From Branchiostoma floridae (taxonomy: Eukaryota > Chordata > Leptocardii > Amphioxiformes > Branchiostomatidae): a DNA stretch of 64,000 nucleotides. The stretch's first letter is position 1; each line of letters starts with the position of its first letter. Below, piece by piece: positions 1-10,822 of this stretch. The stretch lies in contig NC_049990.1 of the NCBI RefSeq assembly GCF_000003815.2, positions 6,136,330 through 6,200,329 of the forward strand, written 5' to 3'. A program made the translations under genes and the position numbers. Below the pieces are notes generated by a model. The model ran no database searches, was not told where the DNA came from, and saw only the letters and a list, made by a program, of their open reading frames with translations.

Positions 1-411
1 TACTAGCCTGGATGCCAGGCTGTTTCTAGGGCCAACAAAGGCTAGCAACTCCCTCCAAAGCAGGGCTGTCTCCAAAACCCGTCCCTCCATCCTGCGACAG
101 AATGTGAAAATGTGTTTTCATATGCTTGAAATGACAGATTTTGCAAGGAAAATCAACAGCACTGGCTCCAAAACAATGACTGAATGAGGGAGACTGGAAA
201 AAATTCAAAGCTGGAGACAGCCCTAGCTCCAAAGCCAATGTTACCCCCAGGAAACTTTACCATAACCCCACTGAGAAAGAACCTGAGCTTTCCTGCATCA
301 TGTGGCCAAACTGTGTGGCTGTGGAAGAGTTTCCGTGGGGGCAAGTTCGTCCTTGACGAGACGATCTGGCATGTGTGAGCCCTAGAAACAGTCTGGCACC
401 CAGGCTACTGT
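1..411. repeat. Foldback (MITE-like) element with about 35-bp inverted ends
   Basis: The left end (TAGCCTGGATGCCAGGCTG, then TTTCTAGGGC) returns in reverse complement at about 378-408 (GCCCTAGAAACAG, then CCCAGGCTA). The outermost TAGCCTGG matches the ends of the shorter elements at 21083 and 22059, so they may be related. The interior has no convincing coding potential. The left flank is cut by the window edge, so a target-site duplication cannot be confirmed. Confidence 0.6.
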
Positions 412-1206
412 CTACCTGCCATCATCCACCGAAACAGCCAATGAGACGTTCTCGCTAAGGAGGTTTCCCAGCAGAAGCAGGGTGCCCCGGGCTACTGCAG
501 GAATTTTAACCATCTTGTCCGCCCTATTATACAACAAACTGGCCGGCCTGAAATATGTGGATAATGAGCGCCCGCCACTACCCTCACATCCTTCAGAAAC
601 AACATTTAGAGTGTGAACCTGCTGCGATGGCCCCTCGGCCTCAGCGGAGGTCGTTGCCATGCCGTTACCATGGCGACATAACTCAGGTTCAACAAGTGGG
701 CATGCCCAGGTAGGACCAGATGCCTTGCCTAGGGCGCGAACTTGTCAGTCCTGAAAGCCAGACAGAATGTCGGTGGCTGGGACAAGGCCTAGGAAAAAAA
801 ATGTTGTGTTTCCTGTTTCCCTACCTACCCTAGAAAAACCTGCCAATCTTAGACCTTTTTTGGGTGGAAAAGTGGAGTCACATAGCTTCCAGTTAGAATT
901 TTTATTCAGCCTGCTTCCTTTTGATCAATTGAAGTAAAAACAATGCTTGTCCTATCTAATGAAGGATAAATGTATTATGCACAAAATTACAGTTTGACAT
1001 TGAAATACAAATGACAACATGCATATGTCATTTTGGCCAGCCTAAAAAAATTACCGGAAAAACAAAAAAAGGTAATTCCTACCTTCCGACCCTAATTTTT
1101 TCAGGACTGAAACAGGAAACACAACATTTTTTCCTAGGCCCAAGCATGTGGAAGGAAGAGACAGTCAGAGTGATTTATAGAGGCCGGTTGAACTCTGACC
1201 TCCTGA
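412..1206. other. Non-coding stretch, nothing recognised
   Basis: Only short open frames without domain-like content occur here. No splice-bounded exon, RNA gene or clear repeat end was identified. Confidence 0.5.
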
Positions 1207-2195
1207 CTATAGGGCTTATTCACGTGACGTCATCACCCCTTGCTCCCGTGCGCCGCCATCTTGGGGTCCATGCGCTACACAGTACAGCGATGTACAGCGT
1301 GGGTCTCCAAGTGTCCGAAGAAAGTGAAGTGGGTTGCACGATATTTGACTATACAAAGAGTCTACAACCTTAAATCTTATTTTCACTACATAAATCGGGT
1401 GGAAATTACCCATTTTCCCATTATCAGTGAGGGAAAGTTTGACCCACTCCGGGTCCCGCGCCTGAGCACGGCGACAGTGACAGTGGAGTATCAGTTGATA
1501 GTGAATTTTGTGGGTGAGCTGTGACGTTGTTGTTCACAGACACTGTGATAACCATTATTAACGTTAAATGTTGTACTTTTGTTTCATAGAAATTCTTCAC
1601 AGAACCTGGGAATATGTTCTTCCTATCATTTCTTGGTGCGGCTCTATTTTGTCCTTCCTGCTTTAGTGGAGTGTAGCGACGGTCCATGTACATGTATTTA
1701 CGTTGTGCCGGAGTAGGTACCCAGTCCACCGTCGTTGAAAGTTATCTGAAAAATCGTTTACTGTCTTGTTCAGATACAAAATTTGTACTACACACATTCG
1801 TTCTGAAAATTCTACCAGTAAGATGAGCTCTACTTATGGCAGAAACCCAAATTTGTTTCCGAGTCGTAGCACTAGTAACGTTACATGACTTCGTTCCCGT
1901 CCCGGCTTTGCTTGTTTGTTACACGAGAAACGCGAAACAAACTTAACTGTTACCCGATGTGTGTAGGCTTTACCAGTGCTAGACCAACATCCCACCACAA
2001 GATAGCACACCCTGATTATGAACCTAAACGTTTTGAAGGGAAAATGTGCGTTGCATAAGAAATATTTTCAATTTTTACGGAGAGTTGCATGGCGAGCCGC
2101 TGTGAGCCGCGCTCAAAGTGGACCCCAAAATGGCCGACATCGCTCGTTGCCATGGCGTCCGGAGGGTGGATCACGTGACTGAATAAGCCCTATAG
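1207..2195. mobile_element. Non-autonomous DNA element with terminal inverted repeats (about 1 kb)
   Basis: The left end reads CTATAGGGCTTATTCACGTG. The right end, reverse-complemented, reads CTATAGGGCTTATTCA and then GTCACGTGA, so the termini are inverted copies with a small indel. No transposase-like frame is present. The interior is richer in CG than its surroundings and carries ATGGCG/CATCTTGG-type motifs. The superfamily is not resolved; TATA or TA flanks would fit a short target duplication but are ambiguous. Confidence 0.7.
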
Positions 2196-2245
2196 ATAGG
2201 ACAGCAGGCCAGATATCACATCTTACTACATTCATTACTATAAGA

Positions 2246-2480
2246 TCTATAACTGGTATCACATGGCCTTGTGGTTAGGGTAGTTAACCCAGAAACTAGA
2301 GGTGCTGGGTTCAAACCCCTGGCAGGTTTCCATGTGGTGTCTCCATGTTGGGAAAGACAGGAATTTTGTCACTTGACTCAGGTGAAAATGAGACACAAAG
2401 CCAGTGGTGTATGTTTAGCCACACCTTAAGGATTCTAAAAGAACCCACCACACCTGTCCATAAATCAATAAAAGTAAGAT
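2246..2480 (+). repeat. tRNA-derived SINE
   Basis: The 5' part resembles a decayed tRNA gene. An A-box-like TGGCCTTGTGGTTAGGG near 2262 is followed by a B-box-like GGTTCAAACCCC near 2309, at normal pol III spacing. The body after it does not fold as a tRNA and ends with an AATAAAAG-like tail near 2467. The head and tail fit a SINE rather than a functional tRNA. Confidence 0.6.
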
Positions 2481-5400
2481 GAGAGTCACCTATTATGTCA
2501 ACCCTTTCACAAATGTAAATTATAATAAATAGATAAAACAGGCATCATACGTCCAACCTTTAAGTACTACCTACCTATAATCAAGGATAAACCACTAAGG
2601 ATTATGGGGGAGGGAAGGTTGAAAAAGGTTGAATAAAAATTTCATCATTTCATGCTTCAGTGAAAAATTGAATTAGTGTAGTTGCTTTGCTAACAATAGC
2701 AATTATTGTTTCCGTTGTGCCATTCTATACCCTTTTGTACGAACTAACTCTTTTACATTTCTAGTAGATTTATATTTTCTATGCCCACCCCCACAAGCTG
2801 CCATGGTTTCTCCCAGAAGATCAGCTCTTTACATATTGTATTTCAGTTTACACTGAACCTACTTATCAGTGGTACCCAGGATTAACCCAATTTATCAGTA
2901 AAATACAACCCTGGAGTCTCGTTAGGTACTGAAATGCACTTAAACATTCTGTCAAAATTTCATGGTTACTCTGAAGGACATTTGATGATATAAAACACAT
3001 TGTACAGAATGTAATGGTTTATCGTTAGAACTCAAAATGTCTTGAAATAAAATCACACACATGAATTCTTCAAAAAACACTGTTATAAGTTTTTCTTCAA
3101 TGGTCCTTCCTCATGGTAATTCTTAGGTAATTCTGACTGGTTCACATTGCAGTGCAGCAGAGCATTTTCCCCATTTTCTGGTATCAGTTGATCAAAACCA
3201 GAATATTTCCAACTCACTTACCTCATTAAAATGTTTCAAGCAAAGTCCTTTGGGGAAAACAATCTAATTACAAACAGTCATTGCTGTTTTTTCTTGCAGA
3301 TAATAATCTCAAACTACAGATGTAATCATGTTTACCCACATTCATAGAATCAAATTACAAAATACAGTTCTACTAGTATTCTCAACACAAACCTATTATT
3401 ATACTTCTGTAGGCTTGACAAGCACATTTCCTTGCCTCTCATGCAAGTTGCTTCAAAGACATTATCATAGACAAGAATTGAATTTTATGGATTTCCTACT
3501 TCATTTTTCTTTCTTTTGAAAAAGATAAAAGTACCATTCTGTTTTAATCAAACCCCAAATGCCCTTAACTTTATTTTTGACTATTGAAAAAAAGATACTG
3601 TCCTCTTCACTTAAAAGTAGCTACTACAGTTTTTTTAATTCATCAATGCATCAAATTGTTGCAAACTCATTGCTTGAAATGTCAAGTAGCCAGGTATGCT
3701 TACTGTCTCTTTGTGTTTCTTCAGGGAAAGGAAACATATTGTTTTAGGACTCCCTTTCTTCTTGACCTTTTCTTCTCCTTCTCCTGACAAATTTAAATAG
3801 GTCAATGACCTGAAGTAGACTGCTGTTGCCATGGTAACTAGACTGCTGTTGCCATGGTAACTAATCTACCATATGGTACGTACAGGCAAGTAGCAGGGAG
3901 CATATATGAATGTGATTGAAAAAGAAGTTTTTAGGTTAGCCTATGTGAAAATAAATATTATGTATTTGCTTCTTTTCCATTATTTTTTTTTGGGGGGGGG
4001 GGGCAAAAATCCTACAACCAAGATGTCACTTTGGAACAAACTTGTCCATATTTTCACAAAAAATCTCTTTTCCATAGATAGTACCATACAAACATTCCTT
4101 TTCCATTCCTTTCAACTTGACATTCAAGTTTCTCTGATGATTTTGCTTGCATGAACAGTCACCCAAGCTGAGTATACAAACCGTTTCAATCTGTGTGCTC
4201 AGGTGTTGGTATCCTATCCCCAGAAACCCTCAGTAGCTGCACAGCAAGGCTGATAATATTACCGCATGACTCCTACTAAAAACCCAAGACTGCTGAGATC
4301 TTCCAGCTGGACTTTTCCCCCCTAAAAGCTATTGAAAATGTACATGAATACGGCAGGATCGAATTACATTCCCATCCAAGATTAGCCATTTGGAAAGAAA
4401 GTAGGTGCCTAAGCTCAAAGCAGATGTTAAAGAAGAAAATTTTGACATTTTTCTGGTTCACTGTTTCTGTTATAAATGACCTTCCTGGCTTGTTTGCTTG
4501 TAACAGACATGTGAGCTACAGTTACACAGAAAAATGTCACAATTTTGCCTACCGACATCTGCTTGGAGAGTGGTGGACCTGTTGCTAGTGAAGGCCAGTA
4601 CATTCCAAACAAGATCGCTATGTCCAAAACACTGCCTTTAAGTGTTTCGAAAACCCCCAAGACACTTCAAAGAAGAGGAAAGTACTCGTGATTCCAACTT
4701 AAGATGCAAGATAGATTGTTCACCTGCCACAAGCGTTTTTGGACAAGGCTGACTGGAATTACGTTGTCTTGTTTACAAGTTACCAACAAAAAATGTCCCA
4801 GTGACTGGCCAGGAATGGACATTTTTATCAAAGAAAATTATATAATTCATTTTTAAAAAACTGAAAAGAACATTTAAGAAGGCGGTCTTTGGGTGTTCAT
4901 AAGAATGTTGAAATGAAAACATTAACCACTTGCTGCAATGATCATCAATGATTTAATTGGTATAGTCTAGCCTTCACTAACAACTTCTTATCAATCATAC
5001 TAGTGTATACTGCATTTTGTGTTTATTTATCAACAGGAACCACCCTGCATAAGACTATATACGAACATGCAGGTACCACCAATTAGCAGAATTCTTCTGA
5101 TAGTAATAGTATAAATGGAAGGCAACAGCTTATGTAAGCAAGCGGTTTCCCATTATATAACTCTTGGGCGCTTAGCTACAGGTGGTACCAATATCAGACT
5201 ATCAAGTCATGCAGGATTCTAATGACATGGCTGCTGTTTGCTGTTACCATGGTAATAATCACCTTGGTAACAATGCCAGGGATATACTTGGGATTTCTAT
5301 GTCTACTTGAGTTGAAGCAAGTTACAACTTACATGAAGAGATGTTAAAGAAGTATCAAATAATGTCTATCTATTAAGTTCTATGATAATGTAAAACATAC

Positions 5401-6345
5401 TTGCCATTAGAGCTTGTATATATTATAGTGAGTTAAATCTTATTTAAGTTTTAAGATAATTTTAAGATCATCTTGTTAAAGTGTCTGGACAAAATTAAGA
5501 TTTCTGAATGAAAAAGTAGCATTTCATATGCTCTTTTGAATTACTAGTACATTTTACCAAGGCTTCTTTAAAGAAATGGAGGTCATTTTCTATCAAAATA
5601 TAGAAGAAGAAACCAAATGCACATAGTACAAGGTTACAGTACTTGCACTGGCTTGAACACAAATGTACAATTTGTAAACTGTTTATTTCTTACCTGTAGG
5701 GTGTATTCAGCTCCATAGATATAGCAAATGTTAACAGTAAGAAGTTTATTTGCAAGTTCGTGCCCGAGGGCTAACTGCAAGTACTAGTACATTTAACAAC
5801 AAAGCCAAATTCATTCATTCATTCATTCATATTTATATTCTATGAAAGCTTTTGGTAAATATTCCTATGAGAATAGAGTATGTACTCTGCTACACTGAAT
5901 GAACTTTAACCAACTTTTTATTGCTCGACAATTGTCAATGGTACAATGTATAGTAACAACTATCATCAGTATCAAACAAACCGCAATGCTAATCTATCCT
6001 ATATTTAGCACTACAAAGATTCTGACAGCATGTATCCGTGACCATTTAGGCGTCAAAGCCCAGCAAATAACAAAAGCACTCCACAAAAGAAACACAAATC
6101 CCCTGTAACAGTTTTATGAAGTGTTTGTTGATTATCAGGGGGGTGTGAAGTGGTCTATTGTCACCAGGAGGGGGTAAGACAAAGGGCCACGGTTGGGGGT
6201 GTTGACCTTGCAGTTACATGCAAAAACAGGAAAGGCCCAGTGCTGTTTTATGTAAACTTCCCCGGCCTGTCTGTCTTTGATACATACAAGCCGCTTGTAC
6301 AGATATTAGGGCATATTATTACAGCATTTTATTTTACACTGTAAA
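2481..6345. other. AT-rich non-coding region
   Basis: No exon could be supported. Visible structure is limited to a direct duplication of the 23 bases around GACTGCTGTTGCCATGG near 3819-3861, a poly-G tract near 3990-4003, and an (ATTC)n run at about 5812-5830. The segment near 4545-4600 contains a fragment resembling the inverted-repeat family at 39265. Confidence 0.5.
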
Positions 6346-6680
6346 TTGTACCATAATGAACGGATTGTGCTTTATGAATATATCAGAAAAGAGTTCCCAT
6401 ATTTTGAACATCTTAATGCAACGGATAAATTTCTATTTTTGATGCGCCTAGACAAACCCTGTATATCAAACATTATATGTTCTTATACCTACACCTGTAC
6501 AAAGAAGCGAGAAGATGTCGACCATCCTGTTAGCTTAGTACCTTCAACTAGTTAAATTGTATCCTGTTGTTTTTTCATATGTTTGTTATTCTGTTATCAG
6601 TCATGTCTGTTATCAGTGACCTGTACCTAGCCCATCGAGGCATGAATGTACAATAAAGGTCTTTCATTCATTCATTATAA
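6346..6680 (+). mobile_element. 3' end of a non-LTR retrotransposon (LINE)
   Basis: An open tail of about 69 codons carries a pattern, DKFLFLMRLDKP then SY then TKKRED, that recurs in the copies at 42030, 45241 and (diverged) 26511. It is followed by a 3' UTR ending AATAAAGGTCTTTCATTC with a short (ATTC)n tail. A 5'-truncated fragment ending in a simple-repeat tail is typical of CR1/L2-like LINEs. The clade is inferred. Confidence 0.6.
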
Positions 6681-8439
6681 TAAATGAAGACCTCTATTGT
6701 ACTTTTATGCTCTCTAACAAGCTAAGTACTGGTCAAGGTGAATAGAATGCAGTTTCTAAGTACAAATTGTATAATGATGTGATACAAAGCTAAAACTATA
6801 AAGTCTACAGTAGTATAAAGGTTTCTTTCTGTTACCTGCCCTGATACAATTTATTCCGAAACTTTGCCTGCAATTTGAAAACTTTTTCTCTGTAACTTTT
6901 AAGACGAGATTTGTGCATAAGCTCAGAGTAATGTTGTGACAAGAAGTATCCAAAATCAGTACTGACAACAATAACAAAGAAATTGACTCCTAATCCTACT
7001 GATTTCGAAATTATAAATACTAGTAGTAACAAACTCCATGCACTCCCCTTTCTTTATAGTAAATGTGATAAAGTAATAAAATTACAAATAGCCAGGCAAA
7101 GAGTCTGAGATTTTGAACCTTAATATCAAGACAGAAAAATCATCTAATATGAAAAAATAATTATACAGGTTTGACAATAATACTTCTCTTTGTATCTTTT
7201 TCCTTTTAAATTGTACAGAGTTCGGACAAAAGTGTCAGAATGCTTTTCTACCAAATCTTTACCTACTACAATGACCCACACGTACCAAATTGCCCCCCCA
7301 GCCACCTATCATACGATGTTTATTACTTTTGTAACTAAACCATCTGGGTCCCACCTACTACATCGACCTTTCCTACACCACTCTGGAACTGAAAGGTCCT
7401 AATAATAAATACCACACAACCTGTGCTCTTCTACTCTACACTCTGACATTTGGGCATGCTTTGATCAAGCTTAAACCAGGTGAACAAAACAAGAAAGTCT
7501 CTGTGATAAGGGAATATTATTCATGTCAACTCTAAAGTGTTGAATTACCATCTAAACATGGCTGAGAAGTAAGATTACGTTTCTTACTTTCACTTCAAAA
7601 AGAAGAATTTCCTTACGACCTCCCCCTAGAAGATCTGAGATGGTAGAGTCTATGAAAATATCATATTTCATATCAATCTAACTTTCTAAGTACTGGGATA
7701 ATATCTAAGAGCAGCATGTAGTACTTTAAACTAGCAAGGAGCTTTATCGCTGATAAAAGCTCCTTGCTCAAAGTACCAAGTGTTGATCATGTTTTTAGTT
7801 TCCATATGCATTTCAGAATAAGAGATTATTTCTCTACCATGCAACCATATTATGTGACATTATCAATGACTTCAAATATTGATATACATATGTACTTAAT
7901 ACTTTCAATGTTTTCGGAAACAACAAGGGGCTATCTTGAAGCGTCTTCCAGGCACTAACAAATGATCTGACAAAACGGAATGTAAACAAAAATAAGTGTG
8001 ATGGAAGGGCGGGTGTGACCACTAGCTCGGGAGGGGGAGTTTTCCGTAAAATTTCATGAAGCTCATACCATACATACACGAGATTCAGTAGCCAACATTT
8101 CATTTTATAAACTATGTTGACATCAAACACAACTGAGTACTATACATCCTTCACTCTGATGAGAAAGCAATAAATAAAAGAAATGTGATGTCTTCAATAC
8201 TCGACAATACAGTAAAAGACAACATATTTTCTGACATCTTTTTCTGTTCTCCAAGAGGATGTAACGATCTAAGGATTTTGATAAGACCCAGGGTTGCACG
8301 CCTGTTTTTGCTACACCTACAGGGAGGTAGCCCCAAGAAAGCCCGCCTCCCTTAGAGAGAATCATAGAAACACAATCAAAGTATTGTATGTATCTTCTCT
8401 ACTGGAAGAGGAGCTAATGAGTAATGTTAGTAGACACAA
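6681..8439. other. AT-rich non-coding region
   Basis: No coding exon or recognisable RNA gene was found. A short palindrome, AGCAAGGAGCTTTATCGC then TGATAAAAGCTCCTTGCT, lies near 7734-7769 and would fold as a stable hairpin of unknown role. Confidence 0.45.
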
Positions 8440-8650
8440 CTAAAGGTAGTCCCAGGCAGTCCCATAGCCCTTATGATGCTGTAGCAACAGTAGGCTGCTA
8501 TTCACTGTATCTAGGGAGGTATTGGGAGGCAGAGCCCATCCCTCTCCTCCCATCACCTCTTACCTCCCCAACCTCAGATACCCCTTTATACACCTGGGTA
8601 GACTTAAAATAGTTGTGTAAAGTGTCTTTCCCATAGGCACAACATAGGTA
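8440..8650 (-). repeat. SINE body (shared domain, no clear tRNA head)
   Basis: The block GGAGGCAGAGCCCATC, ACCTCCCCAACC, ACACCTGGGTAGACTTAA and GTGTAAAGTGTCTTTCCC shares order and spacing with 23130-23340. Its last part matches the body of the tRNA-headed SINE at 47740-47885. The orientation follows that SINE, whose head lies to the right on the minus strand. Confidence 0.55.
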
Positions 8651-8755
8651 GCATAACATTTGTACGGAGGCAACTCAAAAAGGTGTCCGTCAGCTGTTGC
8701 TGCCTCCCTACCATTTTTGTTTCTGTGTATGTTGAAGTTGAAATAAATAAATGAA

Positions 8756-10420
8756 TAGATCGTTTTCACAATGACGTCACAGTCGCGTTCGAACGTTCGA
8801 ACGGCCATGTTGGATGATAAGCGGCTCGATCTCCACACGGCAGTGTGTTGCACGTGGTGGACTCGTACGTGGAAAGAAGCCTTTTTTATTCAGAAACGGA
8901 CTGGATGTTTGTCGTGCTAACTGCGAGTTCCATAAACACAGGATACGGCCTACTCGCCGTTTCTATTCAACAATATTACCTACAGTCCGTCCTCTTTTCA
9001 ATAACTTGATTAAACCACTCTCCTACCAGCCCACCAACAGTAGCCCTGCCGCGGAGTTTGTGCATGCTTTTTTTTTATTTTTTGGGAGAAAGTTGGTTTC
9101 TGGTACAGGGTATGTCATGGACGCATACCATGTTACACGAAAATGTCAGCAAGCTTGTTCTATTTCTTCTTCATAAAACACGGCACATCGCGTCCTGAGC
9201 TGTGAATGATATTTTCACCAGTACTGCCCCCGGTGTTCTGTCGATAATCAAGCAAGGATTAAAAATTGTTTGGCTTGTTCACGAGGAACGAAATTCGAAC
9301 TTTTTTTTACCCACGATTGTGTAGCTGGTAGAACAAAACAAAAATTTCTTCAGTCGCAAACTTTACCTAAGGCAAGACAAAACATATCAATGCGGAACTT
9401 ACACGTGTTAACGGGCACAATACACCCCTCACGCGCATCTCAATCGTTGTGTCAGTTTTACGCTCAGCACGTGTGACGGCACCCTTACACAAAACTTTGA
9501 CAGCCCCTTCCGTATCTCGCACGATTTTAGTATTGAATCGACAAAGTGCGGTGTGTCTTCCAGCGAGCTTTGCACTTGTGGCGAGGGAAGTTTCTACAAG
9601 TCTGGTCGAGTTCTGTCATCTCCATGCCGCGACGGGGACTAAACGCAATTTGGCATCTGACTAAACATGTGCTAAGCATTCTCAGAGTTTGAATTTTCAG
9701 TATTAAATGCAACGTTACGGTCTGTCGCAATAACGTCAGCGCTAGCAGCCCTGATTCGCATGTTTAACGTTAGTTGATCAACTGAATTGTACTTTTGTAA
9801 ACAGACCTTTCTAATACACATGTTGACAAAGCCAAAATACGGAAAAAAGACGCGCGCACGAACTTATCTAATACCACTATCCCGCTGGCCCCCACTATCC
9901 GCTTGCCTCACGGAGTTAGGGTCGGGGAAGCGCTAAATCTTGCCCTTTATTAGGCAAGTGGATATTGAGGGCCAGCTCGTGCACGCATGCGGTGGGGATT
10001 GGTAGCTAGTCCTCTGCACGCCGCCTGTCAGTGAAAGGATATCACCCAGGGAAGCGGGCCTGGTACAGTGAATGATCGCGGTTTTTGTGAGGCCGCTTCA
10101 CCGCGAACTCTAAACCACCGCGAACACTCCATTTCCCGCTATCGCACAAGTAAATCCTCGCGATCGGCACCAGCATTAGATCGTTGAAAAAAGTGCCATT
10201 TTTAAAAGTATGTAGATCAAGACGTATTATTGCAACTTTGTCCTGATATCTAACCTTGGCTACATCACTTAATGATTCACAGAATGGAGACAAAACAGCA
10301 CACTTGAACCCGCAAGTAACTTTGCCGGTGCCGTTCTGTGTTCTAGTCATCCAGGTTATCATCCAACATGGCGCCCACGCGTGATCGAACGGTTTTCGAA
10401 CGTTCTGTGAAAACGATCTA
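8756..10420. mobile_element. Non-autonomous TIR DNA element (about 1.66 kb)
   Basis: The left terminus TAGATCGTTTTCAC and right terminus GTGAAAACGATCTA are perfect inverted copies. Homology continues for about 65 bases on each side, to CCATGTTGGATGATAA at the left and TTATCATCCAACATGG at the right. TA lies at both outer edges, as with TA-targeting elements. Interior frames of up to 120 codons show no transposase features. A piece of the TTCGCGGT foldback family sits inside at about 10061-10165. Confidence 0.75.
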
Positions 10421-10543
10421 TAACAGAACAGTAGAATATCACATGGGCCATGTGATATTCTACCACAACATACCAAGAAAACAATAACTCCAAACATCTG
10501 CTTGGAAATTGACCCTTTTTGACCATCAGGAGCAGAACGTTCT

Positions 10544-10822
10544 CACGAACACTGACCTTGCACTTGTTGCATGGAGCCGTCCTCGGTCGCTATAGTGTAC
10601 ATCTGCCCGGGAGCCACATGGAGATAGAAGACCTGGTGAGGCCCCTCAGCCGATCCATTCATACTAGGGTGCATCATGGGGCCATTCAGAGGTGGGCTGG
10701 CCTCCTTGGGCGTTGTGGCCATCATATAGAAGCCCCGGAAGTGTGGAAAAGCGGGCGGCGGCACCAGGAGGGTCTCCAGTCTTGAAACGTGCGGGTTCCC
10801 TTCAGGTCCTCAACTTTGATCT
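10544..10822 (-). CDS. Probable internal or first coding exon of an unidentified gene
   Basis: On the minus strand this segment has a pyrimidine-rich acceptor (TTTTTTCTCAG) at its 5' edge and a consensus-like donor (CAAG then GTCAGT) at its 3' edge. The frame that is open to the donor contains PPPAFPHFRGFYMMATTP, MNGSAEGPHQVFYLHVAPG and QMYTIATEDGSMQQVQ. It is rich in Pro, Met and Gly, like a disordered N-terminal region of a regulatory protein. Translation could begin at the Met pair near 10720. The frame that enters directly from the acceptor (IKVEDLKG...) meets a stop after 32 codons, so this is either a 5' UTR-plus-start exon or a frameshifted exon. I do not recognise the family. Later exons would lie at lower coordinates, and none was found before the window edge. 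Confidence 0.45.

Noticed and set aside
2246-2330. Functional tRNA gene
   Set aside because: A and B boxes are recognisable but acceptor and anticodon stems do not pair properly, and a SINE body follows.
6346-6555. Independent 69-codon gene
   Set aside because: The peptide recurs in three other places, always followed by the same 3' UTR type; it is the tail of a LINE reverse transcriptase.
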